This document shows, piece by piece, positions 35,139-43,450 of a DNA stretch of 55,145 bases. Position numbers and translations under genes: made by a program. Position 1 is the stretch's first letter. Every line of letters starts with the position of its first letter. The DNA is from Flavobacteriales bacterium (GTDB taxonomy: Bacteria > Bacteroidota > Bacteroidia > Flavobacteriales > Flavobacteriaceae): the NCBI GenBank assembly GCA_011524905.1, contig WTJI01000047.1:1-55145 (forward strand), written 5' to 3'. Below the pieces are notes generated by a model, which saw nothing but the letters and a program-made list of their open reading frames with translations, had not been told where the DNA came from and did no database searches.

Positions 35139-35801
35139 GTAGCCCGTTTGAAATAAAATTTCTGTTATCATTGCGAAATGAGAAATTGCACCCAGCAAAA
35201 CAAAAATATGCCAAATGACATGGTGGAAACGCAAGCTATGCCATCGATAGAAAAGCACTCCAAATGTGTAGAAAAATCCTCCTAATACAAGATACAAGAG
35301 GGCTTTTTCTGAAAATAACTGGCGTATGGTGCTAAACTCGAAGATAACCAACCACCCCATTCCTAAATAAAGAAACAGTGAAAATCCTTGCCAACGATTG
35401 ATAAAAAATAATTTGTATAACAATCCAATCGCTGCTAATCCCCAAACGATTGCTAATAACCTAGGACCATTTGTCTCATATAAAACGGTCATTCCAACAG
35501 GCGTGTATGTTCCTGCTATCAAGAAATAAATGGCAATATGATCAACTCTTTGCCAAAAAGCTTTTCGATGGGCAGGTGCAGCGTGATAAATTGTTGATGC
35601 TGTAAATAAAAAAATCATTGAAAACCCATATATAAAGACCATTGAAAGCACCAGGGTCGACTCAAAAAATAAATGCTGACTGAGCCAAATTGTCCCAATT
35701 ACACTCAACAAACAGCCAAAAAAGTGAGTGATAACATTCCCTTTTTCGTCTGCTGGAAGTTCTTTGAAATAACTCAAGGCTTTTCTGATTGGGGTATCCA
35801 C
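35127..35801 (-). CDS. Hemolysin III / PAQR family membrane protein
   Basis: A 224-residue, seven-helix membrane protein. The family motifs are present in order: FTASTIYHAAPAHRKAFWQRVDHIAIYFLIAGTYTP and HVIWHIFVLLGAISHF, whose Ser, His and Asp residues form the zinc site related to adiponectin receptors. Proposed activities include ceramidase-like hydrolysis; the hemolysin name is historical. It starts 28 bases inside the 3' end of the upstream M81 gene, so translation is coupled. Confidence 0.92.
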   Translation of the reverse strand: MDTPIRKALSYFKELPADEKGNVITHFFGCLLSVIGTIWLSQHLFFESTLVLSMVFIYGFSMIFLFTASTIYHAAPAHRKAFWQRVDHIAIYFLIAGTYTPVGMTVLYETNGPRLLAIVWGLAAIGLLYKLFFINRWQGFSLFLYLGMGWLVIFEFSTIRQLFSEKALLYLVLGGFFYTFGVLFYRWHSLRFHHVIWHIFVLLGAISHFAMITEILFQTGYLDF

Positions 35802-37324
35802 CTTACACCTAAATCAGGTGTTTCCATGGCTGCGTCGAGAGGGAAAATTGGTCTTTGGATATGTTTGTAGGGTAGTCGTTTTAAGTCTTGATCCACGCCG
35901 CCTGGGGTTAATGCCATAACCCAATCCCCTCGAATATCATATAACTCAGGAACCAGATAACCAATTTTGACTACAACAATATCTGTGTTTTTTGGGTCTA
36001 GACCAAGATTGGTAAAATCTGACAGATGGTGGTAGGGTTTGCGTTTTTGTGTTACAATAACAGAAATTTGCCCCACTTGAACTACGGCTTCGACGACGGC
36101 ATCTTTGTCGCCTTTGTGAATAGCGGTTACGGTACCTTCCAACATGAGCGGTGGGGCATATCGATTATCTACAGCAGCCCCTACTTCAGCCCTTACCCTT
36201 TGTCCTATGCCTTGTTCTATTGCTTGCTCGATCAATTGGGGACCGGGGATGGAAGCGTAAATTAACTTTTTGCCGTTGGGTTCACTAAAATCGGGGTGGT
36301 TTAATAGTTCCCGTAATGTCCAAGTTACATCGCCAGCACCACCAGCAGTGGGGTTATCGCCCATATCACTGAGAATAAAAGGCTTTTTCTTACTTGCCAA
36401 GGCTTGTGCCAAAGCAGCTTGAAATTCTTTGGTTGGTGCAACAAAATCAAATGCATTGCGGGCAGCCCAAAAGGCTTGGGCTAGTTTTTCTGCACCCTGC
36501 TGCACCTTGTCTTTTTGATCGCCCGTAACCATAATGACTCCGTGATTTCGGGCCTCATCTGCCCAAGGATAACCCATCCAAATAGCAGCATCGGTAACCC
36601 CCTCCTGATTAGCCACCAAAGGAACTTGTGCATACAAGCCTTTCCCGGGTTCAATGCGCGTGCTGGTTTGCTCTCCTGGCAAAAGGATAGGGACAGGAAT
36701 CCAGGCCTTATATTGTGGCTTGCCCAAGCCTTGCTCTAAGCGATCTAATAAGTTTTCTAAAGCCCGTTGCTTGGACTCCAAAGCATCTTCGTGCGGTGCC
36801 ATGCGATAGCAGGTGATCAGATCACTCTGTTGGGCCAGTTGTTGAGAAACATTACCATGAAGGTCCATAGAAGTAGAAATGATTGTTTGGGGTCCTACTA
36901 TGCTCCGTATTTTATTGATCATATCGCCTTCTGCGTCAGCTAGGCCCTCTACAGTCATGGCACCGTGGATATCAAAAAATAAACCGTCATAAGGCAAGTT
37001 TTGTTTTAACATTTCCAAAGTGATTCCCATCAAAGAATCGTAGGCTTGGCGTGTGACCTGTCCACCAGGAAGTGCATGTCCTTTGAGCGTTGGAAACCAT
37101 TTAGCCCTTTTCCGATTGGGGTGGTCTGCTGTCAAAAATGGATAGCGATCAAAAACTGCCTCGCCTTGACTCGCGTGAAAAGCAGCTGCCTCAGTACGGG
37201 CTGGTGAGAAAGTGCTGGACTCTATTGCCAGACCTGCAATAGCAATGCGTGGAAGGGCTGTTGATGGGTTTTGACAGCTCAGCCCAATAAGACAAAACGA
37301 TAAAATGATAATGGATTTTTTCAT
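35774..37324 (-). CDS. M81 (MlrC-type) metallopeptidase lipoprotein
   Basis: The ATG at 37324 (MKKSIIILSF) gives a lipoprotein signal with Cys17 (LIGLSC); the frame upstream to 37357 lacks a signal and is not used. 516 residues. Features: AIESSTFSP, FFDIHGAM, TSMDLHGNVS and RMAPHEDA, which hold the Glu, Asp and His residues of the zinc site in MlrC, then a C-terminal domain. MlrC cleaves linear microcystin peptides; other members act on unknown peptides. Lipid anchoring suggests a periplasmic role. Upstream sequence TACATTTA on the minus strand (37371-37378) is a -7-like site. Confidence 0.9.
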   Translation of the reverse strand: MKKSIIILSFCLIGLSCQNPSTALPRIAIAGLAIESSTFSPARTEAAAFHASQGEAVFDRYPFLTADHPNRKRAKWFPTLKGHALPGGQVTRQAYDSLMGITLEMLKQNLPYDGLFFDIHGAMTVEGLADAEGDMINKIRSIVGPQTIISTSMDLHGNVSQQLAQQSDLITCYRMAPHEDALESKQRALENLLDRLEQGLGKPQYKAWIPVPILLPGEQTSTRIEPGKGLYAQVPLVANQEGVTDAAIWMGYPWADEARNHGVIMVTGDQKDKVQQGAEKLAQAFWAARNAFDFVAPTKEFQAALAQALASKKKPFILSDMGDNPTAGGAGDVTWTLRELLNHPDFSEPNGKKLIYASIPGPQLIEQAIEQGIGQRVRAEVGAAVDNRYAPPLMLEGTVTAIHKGDKDAVVEAVVQVGQISVIVTQKRKPYHHLSDFTNLGLDPKNTDIVVVKIGYLVPELYDIRGDWVMALTPGGVDQDLKRLPYKHIQRPIFPLDAAMETPDLGVRWIPQSEKP

Positions 37325-37511
37325 AAGAAATATGCTATGATTCTGGTTTTTAATCACCTATGCTACCAACTAAATGTACGTAATTTGGTAGGGAAGACAA
37401 AAAAACCTACCTTAAAACAAAAACTATGAAAAATACTTGCAAACAAAGAGATGTTTATTTCTCTAAGTGAACAAGTAATTTTTATGTGATGCCACACAAA
37501 ATTCCTTTCAC

Positions 37512-37658
37512 ATGAAACAACACATTGATTATGACGGCATGGCTGACCAAGGTCGGGTGCCCAAAAACACAGAAAAGAAAATAAGTCGTGCCAGTATTTG
37601 GGGTGGCTTGGCCATTTTATTGGGGTTTATCCTGTTTATACTCGCTTTGACGTTCTAG
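37512..37658 (+). CDS. 48-residue single-pass membrane protein
   Basis: ATG 37512, stop TAG 37656-37658. MKQHIDYDGMADQGRVPK, a Lys/Ser stretch and one C-terminal transmembrane helix (about 29-47). Codons look ordinary and the frame ends cleanly before a 62-base gap. No family recognised. Confidence 0.5.
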   Translation: MKQHIDYDGMADQGRVPKNTEKKISRASIWGGLAILLGFILFILALTF

Positions 37659-37720
37659 TGCCAACAATGAAAAGTTCTAATTTATAAAATGGGTGTCGAT
37701 TGAACCCGAACCAAAAATTT

Positions 37721-38812
37721 ATGAAAAAAGTATTTTTTTTATTTGGGTTGCTTCACTGCTACACCACTTGGGCACAGCAACCCTTCCAATCCCCAGAAAA
37801 TATACAGCTTATACAAAGTGACTTACATACGCATTCTGTGTTTTCAGACGGTTCGGTCTGGCCAGATATCCGGATTCAAGAAGCACTCAAAGAAGGCTTA
37901 GATTTGATAGCTATCACGGAGCATTTAGAATACCAACCTCATCAGGCCGATATTCCTCATCCTGATCGAAACCGATCTTTTGAACTGGCACAAGGCTATG
38001 GTCAAGGGCATAAAAACTTACATATCATCAATGGCGCTGAAATTACCCGTGATATGCCCCCTGGGCACATCAATGCTGTGTTTATTGAAGATGCCAATAA
38101 GATTTTACAAAAAGATTCTTTATCCGGTATAGAGGCTGCCAATGCACAAAAAGGCTTCGTCTTTTGGAATCACCCCACTTGGGATGCGCAACGCCCCGAC
38201 GGAATCGCTCGCTTGGATCCGTTTCACAAATATTTAATTGACCGTAAACTATTACATGGCATTGAAGTTGTCAATGAGCTAACGTTTTCAGAGGAAGCAT
38301 TTCAGCTGGCTTTGGACAATCAACTTACCATCCTTGGCACGTCAGATATCCACGGCCTTACTGATTGGTTATTTGATATTCCCAATGGCGGTCATCGACC
38401 TACTACTTTTGTTTTGAGTCGTTCAAAAAAAGTGACAGACATAAAAAATGCCTTATTTGAAGGAAGAACTGTCGTGTGGTTCCAAGACTTGCTTTTGGGA
38501 AAAGAAGAAAATATCCAACCTGTTCTAACGGCCAATTTAAAAGCAACTACCTCTGGTTATGGCAAAGAAAATGTCATAGTGAAAGTTGAACTAGAAAATA
38601 AAAGTGCACTACCTATGATTCTTGTTTATCAAGGTCCTTTTTCTTTTTATAAAAACAGCCGAACCATTACAATCCCACCTTTTCAAAAGAAACAGCTAGA
38701 AATCAAGACGCAAAAGAAGCGCCAAAATCTTTCTCTACCTTTTACCGTCAATAATGTATTGGTCGGTCCGCGCCAACCCGCTCAAATTGAATTCAAGTTT
38801 GCTTTGAAATAG
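37721..38812 (+). CDS. Exported PHP-domain phosphoesterase
   Basis: A 363-residue protein from ATG 37721; the frame opening at TTG 37700 is disfavoured because the ATG gives a good signal peptide (...YTTWAQ). PHP motifs: SDLHTHSVFSDGSVWPDIR, ITEHLEY, NGAEITR, FWNHPTWD and TSDIHG, giving a metal-binding His/Asp/Glu set. The C-terminal third is a beta domain with no clear match. PHP enzymes cleave phosphoesters or serve in nucleic acid and amino-acid pathways; secretion here suggests nutrient phosphate release. It converges on the DUF4442 gene with 20 bases of overlap. Confidence 0.88.
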   Translation: MKKVFFLFGLLHCYTTWAQQPFQSPENIQLIQSDLHTHSVFSDGSVWPDIRIQEALKEGLDLIAITEHLEYQPHQADIPHPDRNRSFELAQGYGQGHKNLHIINGAEITRDMPPGHINAVFIEDANKILQKDSLSGIEAANAQKGFVFWNHPTWDAQRPDGIARLDPFHKYLIDRKLLHGIEVVNELTFSEEAFQLALDNQLTILGTSDIHGLTDWLFDIPNGGHRPTTFVLSRSKKVTDIKNALFEGRTVVWFQDLLLGKEENIQPVLTANLKATTSGYGKENVIVKVELENKSALPMILVYQGPFSFYKNSRTITIPPFQKKQLEIKTQKKRQNLSLPFTVNNVLVGPRQPAQIEFKFALK

Positions 38813-39341
38813 TTTTTTCGGCTTCTCTTTTTTTGCGTTTGGCTTTAAAAAAAGCCTTATCGGCAATGTAAATCGTTTTGTCTACCTCACAATGAACCGT
38901 AGCCGTTTTTGGGTCGACAAGTCGAGTGGTTTTTACTATTTCAATTTCATTTTTTTCTGCTACTTGTTGTTTTATCTGAGCCACTTCTTCGGGTGTGTAT
39001 TCAAAAATGGCTTGCAAGTCTTTGTTACCAGGGCGAAGAAATCGTATCTGTGCCGCTTTGTCCCAAACTACGTAGTTGTCGCCAATAATATTGATTAACT
39101 GAACCATCGGAAAAGGATCAACAGAAGCAAACATACTGCCCCCGAATATGGTATTAACATAGTTTCGGTTTTTGTAGCTCAGCGGAAGTTTGACTTCAAT
39201 TCTGTACAAATCTTTAGAAACATATGTCACCCGACCCGTTGATCGCCTGTACATAGGCGAAAAATTGAATCCATGTTTAAATAAAAAAGCACGGCTAAAA
39301 AAATGCGCCCCTAAACGAGATAATTTTTGATACATGGACAT
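38793..39341 (-). CDS. DUF4442 hotdog-fold protein
   Basis: A 182-residue cytoplasmic protein. The RNYVNTIFGGSMFASVDPFPMVQL segment is diagnostic for the DUF4442 hotdog family (PF14539), and LSYKNRNYVN and WDKAAQIRFL follow the pattern. Hotdog proteins of this kind are thought to act on acyl-CoA or related thioesters, but this family's reaction is not established. The C-terminus is Lys/Arg-rich. A paralogous thioesterase role beside the acyl-CoA genes further right is only conjecture. Transcribed away from the DUF2927 gene downstream. Confidence 0.87.
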   Translation of the reverse strand: MSMYQKLSRLGAHFFSRAFLFKHGFNFSPMYRRSTGRVTYVSKDLYRIEVKLPLSYKNRNYVNTIFGGSMFASVDPFPMVQLINIIGDNYVVWDKAAQIRFLRPGNKDLQAIFEYTPEEVAQIKQQVAEKNEIEIVKTTRLVDPKTATVHCEVDKTIYIADKAFFKAKRKKREAEKTISKQT

Positions 39342-39409
39342 ATGACAAAATACGATTTCAGTAAACAGCTAAATTACATAAATGACAAACATTCTATTGA
39401 CAAATGGCT

Positions 39410-40171
39410 TTATAAGCCTAGTATTCTTTTACCTGTTTGATGCATCCTTAGAGAATCCATTCCGGGATAAAATGCTGGGTGATATAACAGTCGAATCAAC
39501 TCTTTATCAAAGGTTGAAAAGGAATCACCCCTTGACTGGGCCTCGTAAAAAATACTTTCAGGATAGTATTTCAAATCATTCAGTAACCCCATGCCTTGGG
39601 TAAGTTCTTCTCGAAGCACATGTTTTTGTTCAACCAATAAAGTGTGTTGCGTGTCTACATAGATTACGGCTCGAGTTATTTCATAAGCATCGTTGTAGGC
39701 TACATGGATGAGTCCATTGTGATTTTCTACCAAGGGGGTCAACTGGGTAAATCGTTTAGCAAAATCCAAGGCAGGGCCTGCATATAAATAGGTGTTTGAG
39801 GAAAGGGAGTCTGTTGTTTGTTCAATATAAAAACCGTCCGTACACAAAACATTAATTTCATTTATCACATCAAAAAGTGTGGCTTGGAGTTCAGGAGAAA
39901 GATCCGATCCTACATACAATCGCATGGGGGTTGTCCACTTTTTCAATAACTTAATGTCACTGCCGTACTCCGCTCCCAAAGCAACTTCAATAAGAAGATC
40001 AATAAGATGCTGGCGTACGTATCGATCGGCTTTTGGGCCATAATTTCGAAGTAAGTGGTGGTCTGGTTGATGCAAAATGCCATTAAATGGTGTGTCTACA
40101 GAGCAACTATTTATCGCCCAACATACAATCAAACCTAAAAGGCTTTTGAGAATCTTGCTTTTTATTTGCAT
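39410..40171 (-). CDS. DUF2927 lipoprotein (putative metalloprotease-like)
   Basis: A 253-residue lipoprotein (lipobox NSCS). The C-terminal LREELTQGMGLLNDLKYYPESIFYEAQS...LIRLLYHPAFYPGM matches the DUF2927 family, whose conserved E-E-L-T-Q-x-x-G and SIF...LLRLLYxP pattern is unmistakable. Members are exported and suspected zinc proteases by remote similarity, but no enzymatic proof is known to me. The gene diverges from DUF1643 with about 30 bases between starts. Confidence 0.82.
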   Translation of the reverse strand: MQIKSKILKSLLGLIVCWAINSCSVDTPFNGILHQPDHHLLRNYGPKADRYVRQHLIDLLIEVALGAEYGSDIKLLKKWTTPMRLYVGSDLSPELQATLFDVINEINVLCTDGFYIEQTTDSLSSNTYLYAGPALDFAKRFTQLTPLVENHNGLIHVAYNDAYEITRAVIYVDTQHTLLVEQKHVLREELTQGMGLLNDLKYYPESIFYEAQSRGDSFSTFDKELIRLLYHPAFYPGMDSLRMHQTGKRILGL

Positions 40172-40202
40172 CTTGAGTCAAAGTAAGTCAAAAAGTATAT
40201 TA

Positions 40203-40664
40203 TTGCAAAAGGGGGCAGTCATTTCGGGGCAAAAGCGATATCGCTTGTGGCGCATTTGGGAATCCAATCAGCCCCTGCTTCTTTTTATTTTGTTAAATCC
40301 TTCTACTGGAAATTGCAGTCAAGATGACCCAACCATCAGAAGATTAATTCAGTTTACCAAAAAAATGAATATGGGTGGCTTTTATCTCGGGAATCTATAT
40401 GCCAACATTACCCCCTCGCCTAAAATGCTCTATGACCAACTTTTAAGCATAGACCCAATCAATCAAGAGCATGTAATACAGATGGCTCAATCCTGTCAAA
40501 AAATAATATATGCATGGGGACAAAAAGAAAAAGAACCAATGTGGTTGAAAAACAATATCAAAGAAGCTTGGTGCTTTGGTTTTACGGCTTCCGGAAGTCC
40601 TAAACATCCTCTTTATCTCCCTGGGTCAACTTCTTTGGAAATTTATCGCGCACAAGCTATTTGA
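40203..40664 (+). CDS. DUF1643 protein with a TTG start
   Basis: A 153-residue protein. The conserved block YRLWRIWESNQPLLLFILLNPSTGNCSQDDPTIRRLIQFTKKMNMGGFYLGNLYA is that of DUF1643. Relatives begin about 13-16 residues before YRL, which falls at TTG 40203 (LQKGAVISGQKRYRL); the in-frame ATG at 40077 would place 42 extra residues inside the divergent DUF2927 gene, and the next ATG is inside the domain. A TTG at 40173 is the alternative. Function unknown. Stop overlaps the convergent TauE gene by 8 bases. Confidence 0.8.
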   Translation: MQKGAVISGQKRYRLWRIWESNQPLLLFILLNPSTGNCSQDDPTIRRLIQFTKKMNMGGFYLGNLYANITPSPKMLYDQLLSIDPINQEHVIQMAQSCQKIIYAWGQKEKEPMWLKNNIKEAWCFGFTASGSPKHPLYLPGSTSLEIYRAQAI

Positions 40665-41403
40665 AAAATAATGCAATAGCGCCTATGGCAGTGAGGGTTA
40701 ATATAAGTTTTCTATAGTTTGTATCTCCCATATTTTGTACCCATTTTAAGCCCAAATATAAACCTAACAATTCTACAGGAATAAAGATTAAACTAATTGT
40801 TAGGCTTTCCCACTGTATGGTATGCCATACCCAAACGTGAAAAGGAATTTTAAATAGATTAATAAAGAAAAAAATAAATGCTGTGGTTCCGATAAAAGCA
40901 TTCTTAGGAAAGCGTAATACCAAAAAATATATATTGACAACTGCCCCTGCCAAATTCCCAATCATGGTTGTAAACCCAGCCAACATGCCCAAAAACCCTG
41001 CAAACCCCCAGTGATTAGGTACTTTTTTAAAGGGTCTAAATTCCCAATAACCCATCATGACAGTGGCCATTAAAATAAGTCCTGCCATCACATAAGCAAA
41101 TGTTGATTCATCTAGAAAAGTTGCGCCATAAGTTGCTAAAAGCACTCCAACGGCCATCCATGGAAGCATGCGAAAAACATTTGGCCAATCCGTATGTTGG
41201 CGATAGTATAAAACAGCTATGATATCACCCACGATTAAAAGCGGTAGTAAAATCCCAGTAGATGTTCGGGCTCCAAAAGCATATACAAACAAAACAACAA
41301 TAAAGACGGCCATGCCTTTAATTCCTGCCTTTCCAAGACCCAATAAAAAAGCCCCTATACATCCTAGTATGAGGCTCGTTGAAGAAAGTGTTGTCAATAT
41401 CAT
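40657..41403 (-). CDS. TauE/SafE family anion exporter
   Basis: A 248-residue, eight-helix membrane protein. GCIGAFLLGLGKAGIKGMAVFIVVL and GFAGFLGMLAGFTTMIGNLAGAVVNIYFL are the paired repeats of the TauE/SafE (DUF81) family. Members export sulfite, sulfoacetate or other organic anions, which would fit an organosulfonate-degrading cell, but the SsuD-like operon is 24 kb away. Convergent with DUF1643 (8-base overlap). Follows acs on the same strand after 75 bases. Confidence 0.88.
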   Translation of the reverse strand: MILTTLSSTSLILGCIGAFLLGLGKAGIKGMAVFIVVLFVYAFGARTSTGILLPLLIVGDIIAVLYYRQHTDWPNVFRMLPWMAVGVLLATYGATFLDESTFAYVMAGLILMATVMMGYWEFRPFKKVPNHWGFAGFLGMLAGFTTMIGNLAGAVVNIYFLVLRFPKNAFIGTTAFIFFFINLFKIPFHVWVWHTIQWESLTISLIFIPVELLGLYLGLKWVQNMGDTNYRKLILTLTAIGAIALFFK

Positions 41404-41478
41404 TTGTTCATGTTAAAGCCAATTAAAAGGGCTAAACGCTACTATGGAAAAAGCCACGTACACGTATATTTTTTCCCG

Positions 41479-43389
41479 TTAAACACCAATAATTTTTCTT
41501 ATTTGATCGACCACGTCGGGATTAAGTAGAGTAGAAGTATCCCCCAAATTAGAGACGTCTTTTTGGGCAATTTTTCTTAAAATACGCCGCATGATTTTCC
41601 CCGAACGGGTTTTGGGGAGTCCTGGCACAAAAGCAATGTTGTCCAACTTGGCTATCGGGCCTATTTTATCTGCAATCAAACTGTTAATTTCAGTTCGAAG
41701 TGAGTCAGAATCTCGATTCAATGCATCGTCTTTTAAGATAACATAACCAAACAAAGCGTTGCCCTTTATATCATGTGGAAAACCCACAATAGCCGATTCA
41801 GCTACACCTTGATGCTCATTAATCGCGTCTTCTATAGGAGCCGTGCCTAGGTTGTGTCCCGAAACAATAATCACATCGTCCACTCGGCCAGTAATACGAT
41901 AATAACCTACAGCATCGCGTGAGGCCCCGTCTCCTGTGAAATACATCTTTGGATAGGCCGAGAAATAAGTGTCTCGGTAGCGATCATGATCACCCCAAAT
42001 GGTTCGAGCCATTGAAGGCCATGGAAATTTAATACACAATCGACCATCTACTTGATTGGCCTGTAATTCTTGACCGTTTTCATCCATCAATGCTGGTTGA
42101 ATCCCAATAAAGGGTAAGGTAGCAAAAGTTGGCTTGGTTGGGGTAGAATAGGGTATAGGTGAAATCATGATTCCACCTGTTTCTGTTTGCCACCATGTGT
42201 CAACAATAGGGCTTTCTTTTTTTCCAATATGATCGTTATACCAATGCCAAGCTTCTTCATTGATCGGCTCCCCTACAGTTCCCAAAACTTTGAGGGAAGA
42301 CAAATCATATTGATCGACAAAATCTATTTTCTCTTTAGCTAAGGCCCGAATAGCTGTCGGTGCTGTGTAAAATTGGTTCACTTTGTGCTTTTCAACAATT
42401 TGCCAAAAGCGACCAAAATCTGGATAAGATGGTACGCCTTCAAACATTACCGTTGTAGCCCCATTGGCAAGAGGTCCATAAACAATGTAGGAATGCCCGG
42501 TTATCCAACCAATATCAGCAGTACACCAATACACATCGTTTTCTTGATATTGGAAAATGTTTTTAAAGGTATAGGCTGCATAAATCATATAACCGGCGCA
42601 ACTATGAACCATTCCCTTAGGTTTTCCTGTTGATCCTGAAGTGTAGAGAATAAAAAGTGGATCCTCTGCGTTCATTACCTCCACTTGGCACTCAGCACTA
42701 GCCGCTTGCACAAGAGGCGCCATAAAGTGATCGCGTCCCTCAACCATTTGTATATTATTTCCAACTCGCTCAGCGACCAAAACACTTTTGACCTGAGGGC
42801 AATCTTCTAGCGCTTTATCAACAATCCCTTTTAGATCAATGCTTTTATTGCCTCTGAAAGAGCCGTCAGCAGTTAATACTACCGCTGCATTGCAGTCGTT
42901 AATTCGAGTGGCCAACGCAACCGAAGAAAAGCCTGCAAAAACCACTGAATGAACGGCTCCAATGCGCGCACAAGCCAATACAGCGTATGCTAATTCTGGA
43001 ATCATGGGTAGATAAATACAGACACGATCTCCTTTTTGGATACCTTGCCCCTTAAGGACATTAGCCATCTTATTGACCTGGGTATGTAGTTGCTTGTAGG
43101 TAATGTGTTGTGCAACTTCGTTGGGATCATTGGGCTCAAATAAAATAGCCGTTTTGTTTCCCCTTATCGCTAGGTGGCGGTCAATACAATTTTCTGTGAT
43201 GTTAAGTTGCGCCCCTTCAAACCATTTTACTTCCGGTTTGGTAAAATCCCACGATAGAACCCTGTCCCATCGTTTGCGCCAAAGAAAATGCTCTTCTGCG
43301 ATCTCTTCCCAGAACCCCTCAGGATCACGCACAGATTTCCTGTAAATCTGAAAATACTCCTCTAAATTCTTAATGTGATAATTACTCAT
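41479..43389 (-). CDS. acs: Acetate--CoA ligase
   Basis: A 636-residue cytoplasmic enzyme of the usual length for AMP-forming acetyl-CoA synthetase. The adenylation motif YTSGSTGKPKGM, WWQTETGG, YFTGDGASRDAVGYYRITGRVDDVIIVSGHNLGTAPIE and the C-terminal catalytic Lys in RSGKIMRR (about Lys598) are all present. It converts acetate, ATP and CoA to acetyl-CoA. It follows the acetate-type symporter by 61 bases and completes an uptake-plus-activation operon with the DUF4212 subunit. Confidence 0.96.
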   Translation of the reverse strand: MSNYHIKNLEEYFQIYRKSVRDPEGFWEEIAEEHFLWRKRWDRVLSWDFTKPEVKWFEGAQLNITENCIDRHLAIRGNKTAILFEPNDPNEVAQHITYKQLHTQVNKMANVLKGQGIQKGDRVCIYLPMIPELAYAVLACARIGAVHSVVFAGFSSVALATRINDCNAAVVLTADGSFRGNKSIDLKGIVDKALEDCPQVKSVLVAERVGNNIQMVEGRDHFMAPLVQAASAECQVEVMNAEDPLFILYTSGSTGKPKGMVHSCAGYMIYAAYTFKNIFQYQENDVYWCTADIGWITGHSYIVYGPLANGATTVMFEGVPSYPDFGRFWQIVEKHKVNQFYTAPTAIRALAKEKIDFVDQYDLSSLKVLGTVGEPINEEAWHWYNDHIGKKESPIVDTWWQTETGGIMISPIPYSTPTKPTFATLPFIGIQPALMDENGQELQANQVDGRLCIKFPWPSMARTIWGDHDRYRDTYFSAYPKMYFTGDGASRDAVGYYRITGRVDDVIIVSGHNLGTAPIEDAINEHQGVAESAIVGFPHDIKGNALFGYVILKDDALNRDSDSLRTEINSLIADKIGPIAKLDNIAFVPGLPKTRSGKIMRRILRKIAQKDVSNLGDTSTLLNPDVVDQIRKIIGV

Positions 43390-43450
43390 AGTTGGTTTTC
43401 CTTATAAAAAAAGACTAGCCTTATGCTTAGCCAATAATTTGTAAATTTTT

